Source: Dermatophilus congolensis (GTDB taxonomy: Bacteria; Actinomycetota; Actinomycetes; Actinomycetales; Dermatophilaceae). From it: 64,000 bases of DNA. The stretch is from NCBI RefSeq assembly GCF_900447215.1, contig NZ_UFYA01000001.1:1426001-1490000 (forward strand). The letters run 5' to 3'. This document shows positions 37,766 to 46,023 of this stretch, in pieces. Position 1 is the stretch's first letter. Each line of letters begins with the position of its first letter. The notes under the pieces were generated by a model. The model saw only the letters and a program-made list of their open reading frames with translations, was not told where the DNA came from and did not search any database. The translations under genes and the position numbers were made by a program.

Positions 37766-37810
37766 TTGCTCTGGCAGGACACGTCACTGCACCGCATCCT
37801 GCCAGAGCAA
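37766..37810 (-). terminator. Terminator after sigE
   Basis: A perfect 14-bp inverted repeat (37766-37779 and 37797-37810, 17-nt loop) in the 170-bp gap between sigE and tatB, 66 nt beyond the sigE stop. It implies that tatB has its own promoter. Confidence 0.65.
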
Positions 37811-37875
37811 AACAGTACTCTTCACCGCATCGGCCTCTTAGGCCCCACCACTGCGGGGCGGGCAGAAGGGGAAAA

Positions 37876-38511
37876 TCACAGCGCAGGCTGTACCTCGGGC
37901 ATGCGCGTGGCGCGGGAACGCTCCGCTTTAGGTGCGCGGTGCGCCAACTCTTCACGCAACCGGGCACGCCCTCGGTGGATCCGTGAACGGACGGTGCCGA
38001 GCTTAATGCCTAGAACGTCAGCGATTTCTTCGTAAGACAAGCCCTCGATGTCGCACAACACGACAGCAGCACGGAAGTCAGGAGCCAAGGACTCTAGCGC
38101 CCGCTGCACGTCGTCATCGAAATGATGCTGGTCCCATGCCTGTTCGGGGCCGCCACCGTGCGCGGGAAGCCGCGCAGCAGACTCTTCAGACAACGCATCG
38201 AAACGTATCCGCTGTTTGCGGCGCATCCGGTCCAAGAACAAGTTCGTGGTAATCCGATGCAGCCACCCCTCAAAAGTACCTGGGCGATAGGAGTCCAGAT
38301 AACGGAACACCCGCACAAATGTGTCGTGTGTGAGGTCCTCAGCATCATGCGGATTACCAGTCAAACGGTAGGCAAGTCGATACACGCGCGCCGAGTGAGT
38401 CTCGACGATCTCTTCCCAAGACGGCGCGGCGTGCACGGCGTCCACGTCTGCGCACGAAGCAGGCGCAGCAGTCAAAGGGGCAGATGCACCAAAAGTCGAC
38501 GAGGTAGGCAC
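37876..38511 (-). CDS. sigE: ECF RNA polymerase sigma factor SigE
   Basis: A 211-residue extracytoplasmic-function sigma factor. Region 2 ([55 protein letters not shown]) and region 4 ([44 protein letters not shown]) are complete. The sequence and its position between an O-methyltransferase gene and tatB match SigE of mycobacteria, which responds to envelope stress. The genes for its anti-sigma factor RseA and for HtrA, which separate sigE and tatB in mycobacteria, are absent here. The GTG start at 38511 follows AGGACGTGA; longer open frame upstream is rejected because it has no sigma-factor similarity. Confidence 0.9.
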   Translation of the reverse strand: MPTSSTFGASAPLTAAPASCADVDAVHAAPSWEEIVETHSARVYRLAYRLTGNPHDAEDLTHDTFVRVFRYLDSYRPGTFEGWLHRITTNLFLDRMRRKQRIRFDALSEESAARLPAHGGGPEQAWDQHHFDDDVQRALESLAPDFRAAVVLCDIEGLSYEEIADVLGIKLGTVRSRIHRGRARLREELAHRAPKAERSRATRMPEVQPAL

Positions 38512-38690
38512 GGTCTCACGTCCTGTCTTGCAAAGGTTCGTTCCAAGACACACTCTGCCGGGACAACCTGGGCATCTCCTGTACGTTCGGTTGCGGTATG
38601 TGCACGGCGGGCTGAAAAGTTCCTGCACCACTTCCCCAAACTTCAACACCCCGCACAACGCCAGCCCCCTCACCTGCGCGCTCTGATGAT

Positions 38691-38696
38691 TAAAGT
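38691..38696 (+). promoter_or_regulatory. Leaderless-type -10 hexamer of the O-methyltransferase gene
   Basis: TAAAGT, 7 nt, then ATG at 38704; no ribosome-binding site. Confidence 0.45.
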
Positions 38697-38703
38697 GCTT
38701 TCT

Positions 38704-39336
38704 ATGAGCGCGCAGAAGCCAGCAAGTTGGGTGTACACGGAAGAATTCATCTCCGACCTGCCCGTCATGGACGCTGCGCGGCGCCGCGGACACGAACTGG
38801 GCGCCACGCCCGTCTCCCCCGGTGTCGGCGCCACCTTGCGTGTTCTCGCTGCCGCGGCGAAAACACGCACCGCCGTGGAAATCGGCAGCGGCGCCGGAGT
38901 TTCCGGGCTTTACCTACTCCAAGGCATGCCTGCCGACGGAGTACTCACCACCATTGAACGCAACATGGAATGCCATAAAGCTGCCCGAACAACGTTCCGA
39001 GCCGCAGGCATCCCTACCCAACACACTCGTGCCATCAACGGAGATGCTCTCGACATGCTCCCTCGTCTAGCCGACCGCGGCTACGATCTGGTGTTCATCG
39101 ACGGAGATGAAACCGAATACGCAGACTATGTGAGCCAAGCTGTGCGGCTGCTACGCCCCGGAGGGCTCTTGGTTATTGACGACATGCTTTGGCACGACCG
39201 GGTCTCAGACCCAGCCGCACGTGATGAAACCACCGTAAACCTGCGCGACCTGGGTAAAGAGCTCCGCGACGACGACAACCTTGAAGTCGCTCTTCTACCT
39301 GTGGGAGGTGGGCTACTCGTAGGCACCCGCCGCTAA
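38704..39336 (+). CDS. SAM-dependent O-methyltransferase (COMT-like)
   Basis: A 210-residue class I methyltransferase of the O-methyltransferase 3 family (Rv1220c type, divergent from sigE there too). The SAM loop [17 protein letters not shown], the acidic [13 protein letters not shown], the metal-site [17 protein letters not shown] and [15 protein letters not shown] are all present. The natural substrate is unknown. The start codon at 38704 is set by the family N-terminus and the TAAAGT hexamer; an in-frame ATG lies six codons upstream. Confidence 0.88.
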   Translation: MSAQKPASWVYTEEFISDLPVMDAARRRGHELGATPVSPGVGATLRVLAAAAKTRTAVEIGSGAGVSGLYLLQGMPADGVLTTIERNMECHKAARTTFRAAGIPTQHTRAINGDALDMLPRLADRGYDLVFIDGDETEYADYVSQAVRLLRPGGLLVIDDMLWHDRVSDPAARDETTVNLRDLGKELRDDDNLEVALLPVGGGLLVGTRR

Positions 39337-39346
39337 CCCAACACAT

Positions 39347-39394
39347 TGATGTGGGGGGCGGGAAGACCAAATGGTCTTCCCGCCCCCCACATCA
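39347..39394. terminator. Bidirectional terminator
   Basis: A perfect 22-bp inverted repeat with an AAAT loop (arms 39347-39368 and 39373-39394) between two convergent genes; one of the strongest hairpins in the window. Confidence 0.8.
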
Positions 39395-39425
39395 GTTTCG
39401 CGTCGGCCAAGCGATCACATGATCG

Positions 39426-39605
39426 TCACTCGAACGGCACTTCCGCACAGTCACGGATGGCCACACCGAGCGAAGCAGCCTCATCGGCAGTCATCTCAAC
39501 GACAAGGCGTCCGCCACCCTCGATCGGCATACGAAGGACAATGCCACGACCTTCCTTGGCAACTTCCAACGGTCCGTCGCCGGTGCGGGGCTTCATAGCG
39601 GCCAT
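39426..39605 (-). CDS. DUF3117 protein
   Basis: A 59-residue protein; its sequence MAAMKPRTGDGPLEV, then KEGRGIVLRMPIEGGGRLVV and MTADEAASLG, is that of the small, highly conserved actinobacterial DUF3117 family (Rv1211 type). Function unknown. The ATG at 39605 has AGAGGAA about 6 nt upstream. It sits between the sigE-side O-methyltransferase and the mannosyltransferase, as the mycobacterial homologue does relative to Rv1209-Rv1210. Confidence 0.9.
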   Translation of the reverse strand: MAAMKPRTGDGPLEVAKEGRGIVLRMPIEGGGRLVVEMTADEAASLGVAIRDCAEVPFE

Positions 39606-39833
39606 GAGTTCCTCTTCCCTGGGTCACGTCGGTGCCCGAGCGCGATGCGGAGGCGACAGACAACCGCGCCATCTCACAAGTGGGCGGGCCACGTTCATCG
39701 AGACGGCCCAGCGCATCAGCACCTACTTGTACGCATCCATTATCTCCCGATAACTGCGCCGATTCGAAATTTTCCGATGAATGCGAGTGTCGACAGCAGC
39801 GAAACAGCCCCAGCACCAAGCCACAACAAAGAA

Positions 39834-39863
39834 ACAGCCCCGCCTCCAAGGAAGCGGGGCTGT
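39834..39863 (-). terminator. Terminator after the mannosyltransferase gene
   Basis: A 10-bp inverted repeat (ACAGCCCCGC / GCGGGGCTGT) 6 nt after the stop codon. A near-copy of its left half (GAAACAGCCCC) occurs 30 nt further on. Confidence 0.6.
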
Positions 39864-39869
39864 CATCGA

Positions 39870-41186
39870 TCACGGCGGGTTATCGGCCGGCGGGGTGAAC
39901 TGCCAGATATCCCAAATCCACCAGGCCTGGCTCAACAACCCGAACACCACCCATACAGCCGTCAGGGTCAGCAACCGTCGCTTTGTCAGACGTGGGCGTT
40001 TGAATGTCCACTTCCACCAGGTCACGGTGTCGGTGTGACTCTCCAATGGGTCTTCGCCAGGCTTACCCCAACCAGCGCCAAGCATGGGAATTACCCACGC
40101 AAACATCATCACCGCGTAACGGAAGATGCTGGTGGTCGGGTCCATCACGCCCCACAGATAGAGCGGATAGGCGAAACACCAAGAACGCAGCGCCAACCCC
40201 ATGCCGCGACCCCAAGGGCCAAGCCCGATAGACCATGCAGCCACAAAAATGCCGACCATAATGATCGCGGTCAACGGCGCAAAGTCGGTGATGGTCCGGC
40301 TCACCCAGTCCCACCACGGCACGATCGGATAAATGTCATCGTAGGCACGCCAAGCTGTCATCGTGTCGGTGTAGCCAGTGATCTCGCCGGTGCCCATCCA
40401 GACAATCGCAGGCCACAACCAACCAGAAAGCCCACACCCCACCAGCGACCACAACATGGCCACGTACTCACCGCGCGAAATTTCTTTCCCAGGAGTATTA
40501 CGCTCCCGCCAACGCGCGATCACACAGATCAAAGCAACAAGCCCCAGCGGCAGCGTGACCACACGAGTGAGTCCACTCACCACCGCCACAGTCCCGGCCC
40601 ACACCCACTTACGCCGGTCCAAAGCCATCAATCCAAGAGTGAGCACCAACGTCCCGAGTGACTCGGTGTATGCCACCTGCAATGTGACTGACGTGATGCA
40701 CGTAGACCACACAGTCACGCCTGCGAGCGCGACCAGCGGGCCAACCTTGGATCGCAAGAAGAAACCAATGACTACCGAGGCAGCGCCACCAACCACCAAA
40801 GACAACGTGGAACCAACAAGGGCAAAACTGCCACCTGTGATCGCCATGATGCCCCGAGTCAGCATCGGGAACATCGGATAGAACGCCCATGCGTTCTGCC
40901 ACGGCTTACCAGTCCATGGATCCCGTGGAATCACCGATGGATAGCCATCTTCAACAATCTGCCGGTACCAGAACGCATCCCACAACACCGTCATACGCAA
41001 GTAGCCGGTCTCGTTCTCAAACCAGACCACATCTACCTGATGATGTCCGGTAACGATCAACATAATCGCCGAGATCAGACGAGCGATGACATAGACGCCG
41101 ACAATCGCGCCAACAAAGTTAGGGGTGCGATCCAACCGCCAACGACTCTTCGGAGCCGCCTCGGTATTCGTCGCCACGGAGGTCAC
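39870..41186 (-). CDS. PIG-V-like polyprenyl-phosphate-dependent mannosyltransferase
   Basis: A 438-residue polytopic protein with about nine membrane helices. The first large loop contains LWDAFWYRQIVEDGYP and AWAFYPMFPML, matching the GPI-mannosyltransferase II/PIG-V family (WDxxWYxxIxxxGY, AFFPxxP), GT-C fold enzymes that use lipid-linked mannose. In actinobacteria these modify lipoglycans or glycoproteins; the acceptor here is unknown. The GTG at 41186 has AAGGAG 6 nt upstream, 4 nt after the stop of the preceding gene, so LOG, the DivIVA-domain gene and this gene form one operon. Confidence 0.82.
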   Translation of the reverse strand: MTSVATNTEAAPKSRWRLDRTPNFVGAIVGVYVIARLISAIMLIVTGHHQVDVVWFENETGYLRMTVLWDAFWYRQIVEDGYPSVIPRDPWTGKPWQNAWAFYPMFPMLTRGIMAITGGSFALVGSTLSLVVGGAASVVIGFFLRSKVGPLVALAGVTVWSTCITSVTLQVAYTESLGTLVLTLGLMALDRRKWVWAGTVAVVSGLTRVVTLPLGLVALICVIARWRERNTPGKEISRGEYVAMLWSLVGCGLSGWLWPAIVWMGTGEITGYTDTMTAWRAYDDIYPIVPWWDWVSRTITDFAPLTAIIMVGIFVAAWSIGLGPWGRGMGLALRSWCFAYPLYLWGVMDPTTSIFRYAVMMFAWVIPMLGAGWGKPGEDPLESHTDTVTWWKWTFKRPRLTKRRLLTLTAVWVVFGLLSQAWWIWDIWQFTPPADNPP

Positions 41187-41189
41187 GTA

Positions 41190-41642
41190 CTACTCCTTTT
41201 CTCCGCGCTCGGCGCGCTCAGCATCAGTAGTTACAGGCGCTCCCTCCGACGAAGAAGAGACGCGCGGAAAACGACGCACATTCCCCACATCAGGCACATC
41301 AGGCACATCAGGGGCTGGCGACGCCGTACCAGGATAGGCGTCACCACCCACACCAGCGCCCTCTGTGTTCACCAACGGCCTGTGCGCGGTTTCTTCCAAA
41401 GACATCCGAACCCGCTCCAACAGCGCATCCACCTGATCCATGCGATAGCCACGCACCGCCGTATCAAACCGCACACCATCAAGATCCGCACGCGTCAACG
41501 GCCCCTCCCCCGCCGCAGCCCACCCCCCAGCCGAAGACACCGGAGGAGGCATACATAGATCACTCCTGCCCCATCTACCGAGCACCGCAGCAACCGCAGC
41601 ACCCAAAAGAACAATGACCGACACCACAAGTAAAACGATCAC
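41190..41642 (-). CDS. DivIVA-domain membrane protein
   Basis: A 150-residue protein: one N-terminal membrane helix (residues 1-20), then a DivIVA-domain sequence LTRADLDGVRFDTAVRGYRMDQVD and LLERVR, and a disordered tail with three short APDVPDV-like repeats. The DivIVA signature suggests association with the cell pole or division machinery; the mycobacterial counterpart is Rv1209. The GTG start overlaps the LOG stop (GTGA). Confidence 0.82.
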   Translation of the reverse strand: MIVLLVVSVIVLLGAAVAAVLGRWGRSDLCMPPPVSSAGGWAAAGEGPLTRADLDGVRFDTAVRGYRMDQVDALLERVRMSLEETAHRPLVNTEGAGVGGDAYPGTASPAPDVPDVPDVGNVRRFPRVSSSSEGAPVTTDAERAERGEKE

Positions 41643-42379
41643 GACACTGATCGTCGCATGCCCGCAGACCGAATGAGCTCCACCGCGTGGGCAGGATCAT
41701 CAGTCACCGTCACAAGTGACACCTCTTCAACAGAGATCACCCCAGCATCAACTAACGTGGTACGAATCCACTCCACCAAACCACCCCAAAAAGCAGACCC
41801 AATCAAAACAATCGGGAACCGAGTGATCTTGCCCGTCTGCACCAACGTCAACGCCTCAAACAACTCATCCAACGTGCCAAACCCACCAGGCAACACCACA
41901 AAACCTTCCGAATACTTCACAAACATCGTTTTACGCACAAAGAAGTACCGAAAATTCACAGCAATACCGACATACTCGTTCAAACCCTGCTCATGCGGAA
42001 GCTCAATACCCAACCCCACCGACGTGCCATCGGCAGTGCGAGCACCCTCATTCGCCGCCGCCATCGTGCCCGGACCACCACCAGTAATCACCGCATAACC
42101 CGCCTCAGCCAACAGCCGCCCCACCTCAACACCCCACCGGTAAGCATCACTCCCCCGCGACAACCGAGCAGAACCAAACACCGCCACCGCAGGACCCAAC
42201 TCAGCTAACGACCCAAACCCCTCAACAAACTCCGCCTGAATACGCATCACCCGCCACGGATCGGTGTGCAACCAATCCGCAGCATCCCGCTGATCCAACA
42301 ATCGCTGATCCGTCGTTGCCGACGGGAAATGCCCAGACCGATACTGGGCAGGACCACGGTGATACACGGAATCGTTCAT
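41639..42379 (-). CDS. LOG-family protein (TIGR00730, cytokinin riboside 5'-monophosphate phosphoribohydrolase)
   Basis: A 246-residue Rossmann-like protein of the LOG/lysine-decarboxylase-like family. Hallmarks are AVFGSARL, the GGGPGTMAAANEGA phosphate loop and the catalytic PGGFGTLDELFEALT. Family enzymes cleave nucleoside monophosphates to base and ribose-5-phosphate; the related Rv1205 releases cytokinins. The ATG at 42379 is preceded by TACCGT with 6 nt spacing, indicating a leaderless mRNA. First gene of a three-gene operon. Confidence 0.88.
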   Translation of the reverse strand: MNDSVYHRGPAQYRSGHFPSATTDQRLLDQRDAADWLHTDPWRVMRIQAEFVEGFGSLAELGPAVAVFGSARLSRGSDAYRWGVEVGRLLAEAGYAVITGGGPGTMAAANEGARTADGTSVGLGIELPHEQGLNEYVGIAVNFRYFFVRKTMFVKYSEGFVVLPGGFGTLDELFEALTLVQTGKITRFPIVLIGSAFWGGLVEWIRTTLVDAGVISVEEVSLVTVTDDPAHAVELIRSAGMRRSVS

Positions 42380-42385
42380 GCCACG

Positions 42386-42391
42386 ACGGTA
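42386..42391 (-). promoter_or_regulatory. Leaderless-type -10 hexamer of the LOG operon
   Basis: TACCGT on the minus strand, 6 nt, then ATG at 42379. Confidence 0.45.
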
Positions 42392-42422
42392 CTGACGCCA
42401 GCAGCGCCATACTGCTTAACGC

Positions 42423-43349
42423 TCAAACAACCGCAGCAGACTTCTCCAACGCCTTACCCACCTCACGGCGCACAACCTCAGCGATCTCCTCAACCAACTC
42501 ACCATTCGTCGACGAAGCACGACGAGCCAACACAATCGACCGCGATGGTCCCTGCCCCGCAAACGGCCGCACCGACAACCCTGGTGTCACCGGCACCGGC
42601 GACACCGTCGCCAACCGCGGAAGCAACGTCACTCCCACCCCCGAAGCCACCATGTACCGCAACGTCTCCAAACTCGTGGCACGGAACCCAGCACGCTCCT
42701 GCGCCCCCACCGAATGACACACCTCCAACGCCTGATCACGCAGACAATGCCCGTCCTCAAGCAGCAACACATCTTCATCTGCCAACGCATCACTGACACT
42801 GGGCACCGGCCCCTCAGCGAAACGATGCCCCGCCGGCACAGCAAGATCAAAAGGCTCGGTGAACAACGGAGAAACCACCAACCCCGTCTCATCCGGAGGC
42901 ACAGGAGAAGCAACAACAATCGCATCCAAAGACCCCGACAACAAACCCGCCACCAGGTCCGCGGTCTTCTCCTCCACCAGCAACAACTCAACCTCAGGAA
43001 GCGCTTCACTCAGCTGCTGCACCACATGCGGAAGCAAATACGGCCCCAGCGTCGGAAACACCCCCAACTTCACGCTTCCCGACCGCGGATTACGGGCTCG
43101 CTTAGCAAGCACTTCAATATCCCGCACCTCCCCCAACACGCTACGAGCCCGCTCAACCACCGCCTCCCCCGTAGCCGTGAACAACACCGACCGGCTCGAC
43201 CTCTCGATGAGAGAAACACCCAAGTAGCTCTCTAGCTTCTTGATCTGCATTGACAACGTCGGCTGACTCACGTAGCACGCAGCAGCAGCACGCCCGAAAT
43301 GACGCTGCTCATACAACGCCACCAAGTACTCAAGATCTCGGATGTTCAT
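42423..43349 (-). CDS. oxyR: Hydrogen peroxide-sensing LysR-type regulator OxyR
   Basis: A 308-residue LysR regulator. The DNA-binding helix-turn-helix is at residues about 18-40 (FGRAAAACYVSQPTLSMQIKKL). The two redox cysteines are in place: DGHCLRDQALEVC carries the sensor Cys and its disulfide partner nine residues later, which separates OxyR from other LysR proteins. It activates ahpCF and catalase genes when oxidised. The ATG at 43349 follows AGGAGACGTCG. It lies downstream of ahpC-ahpF in the same direction; an OxyR-like site is present upstream of ahpC. Confidence 0.93.
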   Translation of the reverse strand: MNIRDLEYLVALYEQRHFGRAAAACYVSQPTLSMQIKKLESYLGVSLIERSSRSVLFTATGEAVVERARSVLGEVRDIEVLAKRARNPRSGSVKLGVFPTLGPYLLPHVVQQLSEALPEVELLLVEEKTADLVAGLLSGSLDAIVVASPVPPDETGLVVSPLFTEPFDLAVPAGHRFAEGPVPSVSDALADEDVLLLEDGHCLRDQALEVCHSVGAQERAGFRATSLETLRYMVASGVGVTLLPRLATVSPVPVTPGLSVRPFAGQGPSRSIVLARRASSTNGELVEEIAEVVRREVGKALEKSAAVV

Positions 43350-43389
43350 CGACGTCTCCTGGAAGAAAAAGAGCTACAACAAAATAGTG

Positions 43390-43428
43390 GTCGTGGCCCG
43401 CTTCCTCCCCAGCGAAGCGGGCCACGAC
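43390..43428 (-). terminator. Terminator after ahpF
   Basis: A perfect 14-bp inverted repeat (43390-43403 and 43415-43428, 11-nt loop) between ahpF and oxyR. oxyR is therefore probably transcribed separately or by readthrough. Confidence 0.7.
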
Positions 43429-43476
43429 TCGATCAAGGCACCAAAGACAGATTCGATCAAGGCACCAAAGACAGAT
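43429..43476. repeat. Tandem duplication of 24 bp at the ahpF 3' end
   Basis: Two identical consecutive copies of a 24-bp unit (43429-43452 and 43453-43476) fill the space between the ahpF stop codon and its terminator. Exact identity suggests a recent duplication. Confidence 0.9.
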
Positions 43477-45050
43477 CAGGCCTCAGCAGGAGCGCTCGTA
43501 CGAATGAGATGATCGAAAGCACCCAGCGCAGCAGTAGCACCAGCACCAAAAGCAGTCACAATCTGCTTGTACGGAGCGACCGTGCAGTCACCGGCAGCGA
43601 ACACACCTGGCACGTTCGTTGCACCGTGCTCGTCGATGACAATTTCCTTACGGCCAGACATCTGTACTGCCTCACCTAGCCATTCGGTGTTCGGCAGGAG
43701 ACCGATCTGCACGAAGATTCCTTGCAAGTCCACGTGCTTAATCTCGCCAGTTGCGCGGTCTTCATAGTCCAGCCCCGTCACTGACGTGCCATCACCCAAC
43801 ACCTCACTGGTGCGCGCATTGAGAATAATGTCGACGTTCTCCAGACTGCGCAGCTTGCGCTGGAGCACCTCATCAGCCTTCATCTCCGGAAGGAACTCAA
43901 ACAAGGTCACGTGCTCAACAACGCCAGCCAGGTCAATCGCAGCCTCAACACCTGAGTTACCCCCACCAACAACTGCGATGCGCTTGCCCTTGAACAGCGG
44001 GCCATCACAGTGCGGGCAGTTAGAGACACCCTTGTTGCGGTAGTCATCCTCACCAGGAATACCCATCTTGCGCCACCGAGCTCCCGTAGCCAAGATAACC
44101 GTCTTGCCCTTCAGCGAAGCATCGCCGAACTCGACCGTCACATAGCCGTCCTCACCAGCTGGCAGCAGTTTGGTTGCCTGCTGGTTCTTCACCACGGTGA
44201 CGTCATACTGCTTCATGTGCTCCTGCAGGTCACCGGAAAGCTTCGGGCCTTCGGTGTACGGAACGGAGATAAGGTTCTCGATCGCCATCGTGTCATTGAC
44301 CTGACCACCCAAACGGTCAGCCACCAAAGCCGTAGGAATGCCCTTACGTGCAGCGTAAATCGAAGCCGCCACACCGGCAGGACCTCCACCAACCACCAGC
44401 ACATCAACCGGATCAACTTTGCCAAGCGCCTCAGCTGAACGCTGCGCGGCCCCTTCAGCATCAATCTTGGCCAGAATCTCAGCGGCTTCCATACGGCCCT
44501 GATCAAACAGCTCACCATTGAGGTAAACAGCCGGCACGGCCATGATGTTCTTCTCTTGAATCTCATCCTGGAACAGCGACCCCTCCACCGCTGTGTGCCG
44601 GATCCGAGGGTTCACCACACTCATCATGTTCAGCGCCTGCACCACCGTGGGGCAATTCTGGCACGTCAACGACATGTACGTCGTGAACTCGTAATCACCC
44701 TCCAGCGCCGCAATGGCACTCAAGAGCGCCTCATCCTCTTTCGGAGCACGGCCACCCACCTGCAGCAGAGCCAATACCAGCGACGTGAACTCATGCCCCA
44801 TCGGCAAACCCGCGAACGTGACCGACACATCCGTGCCAGTGCGAACCACATCAAAGCTGGGCGTACGCGCATCCGTGCCGTCAAAACGAGCCGTCACTTT
44901 GTCAGACAACGCCGCGATCTCGTTCAGCAGATCCTTCATCTCACCCGACTTCGGGCGATCATCGAGCGTGGCAACCAACTCAATGGGCTGCTCCAACATC
45001 TCCAAGTACTGCTTCAACGACGCGGTCAGTGTGGAATCCAGGACGGACAC
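43476..45050 (-). CDS. ahpF: Alkyl hydroperoxide reductase subunit F
   Basis: A 524-residue NADH-dependent disulfide reductase that regenerates AhpC. The N-terminal tandem thioredoxin-like domain has its CQNC dithiol in [11 protein letters not shown]. The C-terminal thioredoxin-reductase-like part has FAD motif [21 protein letters not shown], the CPHC redox pair in [13 protein letters not shown] motif [17 protein letters not shown] and GVFAAGDCT. Full family length. The GTG start at 45050 follows AAGGAG by 6 nt. Second gene after ahpC, separated by 227 bp that contain a hairpin. Confidence 0.95.
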   Translation of the reverse strand: MSVLDSTLTASLKQYLEMLEQPIELVATLDDRPKSGEMKDLLNEIAALSDKVTARFDGTDARTPSFDVVRTGTDVSVTFAGLPMGHEFTSLVLALLQVGGRAPKEDEALLSAIAALEGDYEFTTYMSLTCQNCPTVVQALNMMSVVNPRIRHTAVEGSLFQDEIQEKNIMAVPAVYLNGELFDQGRMEAAEILAKIDAEGAAQRSAEALGKVDPVDVLVVGGGPAGVAASIYAARKGIPTALVADRLGGQVNDTMAIENLISVPYTEGPKLSGDLQEHMKQYDVTVVKNQQATKLLPAGEDGYVTVEFGDASLKGKTVILATGARWRKMGIPGEDDYRNKGVSNCPHCDGPLFKGKRIAVVGGGNSGVEAAIDLAGVVEHVTLFEFLPEMKADEVLQRKLRSLENVDIILNARTSEVLGDGTSVTGLDYEDRATGEIKHVDLQGIFVQIGLLPNTEWLGEAVQMSGRKEIVIDEHGATNVPGVFAAGDCTVAPYKQIVTAFGAGATAALGAFDHLIRTSAPAEA

Positions 45051-45177
45051 GAAAAACTCCTTATCGCACTACGCGACCGGTGACGATCGCGGCTAAGAAC
45101 GGCACACAACCCCCCATCAGGTCGCGTCCGGGTCACAAACAAGCCACTCACAAAGGCAGCAGAAGATTTCAGGTACA

Positions 45178-45212
45178 ACGACGGCGGGCAGCCCCCCGCC
45201 ACCCGCCGTCGT
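45178..45212 (-). terminator. Hairpin between ahpC and ahpF (attenuator or processing site)
   Basis: A perfect 11-bp GC-rich inverted repeat (45178-45188 and 45202-45212) 66 nt after the ahpC stop. It probably lets ahpC be expressed above ahpF. Confidence 0.55.
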
Positions 45213-45277
45213 CGGCGCCGGTCACGTCAGAGAGAAAACCCTCATAACGCGGACCCGGTCGATCAGGTGTTACCTGA

Positions 45278-45841
45278 TCAGATCTTGCCCACGAGGTCGA
45301 TCGAGGGAGCCAAGGTGCTCTCGCCCTCTTCCCACTTAGCAGGGCATACCTCGTTGGGGTGCTTACGCACGTACTGGGCAGCCTTGATCTTGCGGATCAG
45401 CTGCTCGGCCTCGCGGCCCACGCCCTCCGGTGTGATCTCCAAGTACTGGATGACACCGTCGGGGTCAACGAGGAACGTGCCACGGTCGGCGACGTTGTCA
45501 CCTTCGCGCATGTTCTCGAAGTTGTTGGTGATGACACCGTTGCGGTCACCCAACATGAAGTACTTAATCTTGCCGATCATCTCGGAAGCCTCGTGCCATG
45601 CCTTGTGCACGAAGTGGCTGTCCGTGGAAACGGAGTAGACCTCGACGTCAAGCTTCTGCAGCTCTTCGTAGTGGTCAGCCATGTCACCGAGCTCGGTGGG
45701 GCAGACAAAGGTGAAGTCTGCCGGGTAGAAGAAGAACACGGACCACTTGCCGAGAACGTCTTTGTCGGAAACCTCGACGAACTCACCGTTACGGAACGCA
45801 GTGGTCTCGAAAGGGAGGATCTTGGTGTTCAGGACGGACAT
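45278..45841 (-). CDS. ahpC: Peroxiredoxin AhpC (alkyl hydroperoxide reductase subunit C)
   Basis: A 187-residue typical 2-Cys peroxiredoxin. The peroxidatic cysteine is in [20 protein letters not shown] and the resolving one in EVCPAKW near the C-terminus. The GGLG-like and YF-type segments of robust, oxidation-prone eukaryotic enzymes are not obvious. The ATG at 45841 has AGAGAGG about 8 nt upstream. An ATAG-N7-CTAT OxyR-type element lies about 150 bp upstream. Confidence 0.95.
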   Translation of the reverse strand: MSVLNTKILPFETTAFRNGEFVEVSDKDVLGKWSVFFFYPADFTFVCPTELGDMADHYEELQKLDVEVYSVSTDSHFVHKAWHEASEMIGKIKYFMLGDRNGVITNNFENMREGDNVADRGTFLVDPDGVIQYLEITPEGVGREAEQLIRKIKAAQYVRKHPNEVCPAKWEEGESTLAPSIDLVGKI

Positions 45842-45989
45842 GCTTACACCTCTCTGTTGGGATCGGCGCCTCCCCCACCGATGGACCCGCTACCGAAGCA
45901 GCGTTCCCGGGGAGAACTTCCGATAAAGAATCTATATGGAACAACCATGAAAATAAAGGCGAACTTGATTGAAATACGGCATCCCCACC

Positions 45990-46004
45990 ATAGAAACCAC
46001 CTAT
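45990..46004 (-). promoter_or_regulatory. Probable OxyR binding site upstream of ahpC
   Basis: ATAG-N7-CTAT matches the OxyR/LysR dyad exactly and is palindromic. A weaker GATA...CTAT dyad is found at 45922-45935, nearer the ahpC start. Confidence 0.55.
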
Positions 46005-46023
46005 CCCCCCAGATGAACACCCC

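Noticed and set aside
38517-38544. GGAAC...CGTG as a SigE autoregulated promoter upstream of sigE
   Set aside because: The spacing is longer than the usual 15-16 nt and transcription would start at or after the GTG start codon.
37876-38793. Longer SigE starting at 38793
   Set aside because: The extra 94 residues are not sigma-like, overlap the O-methyltransferase start and its promoter, and a GTG with a ribosome-binding site exists at 38511.
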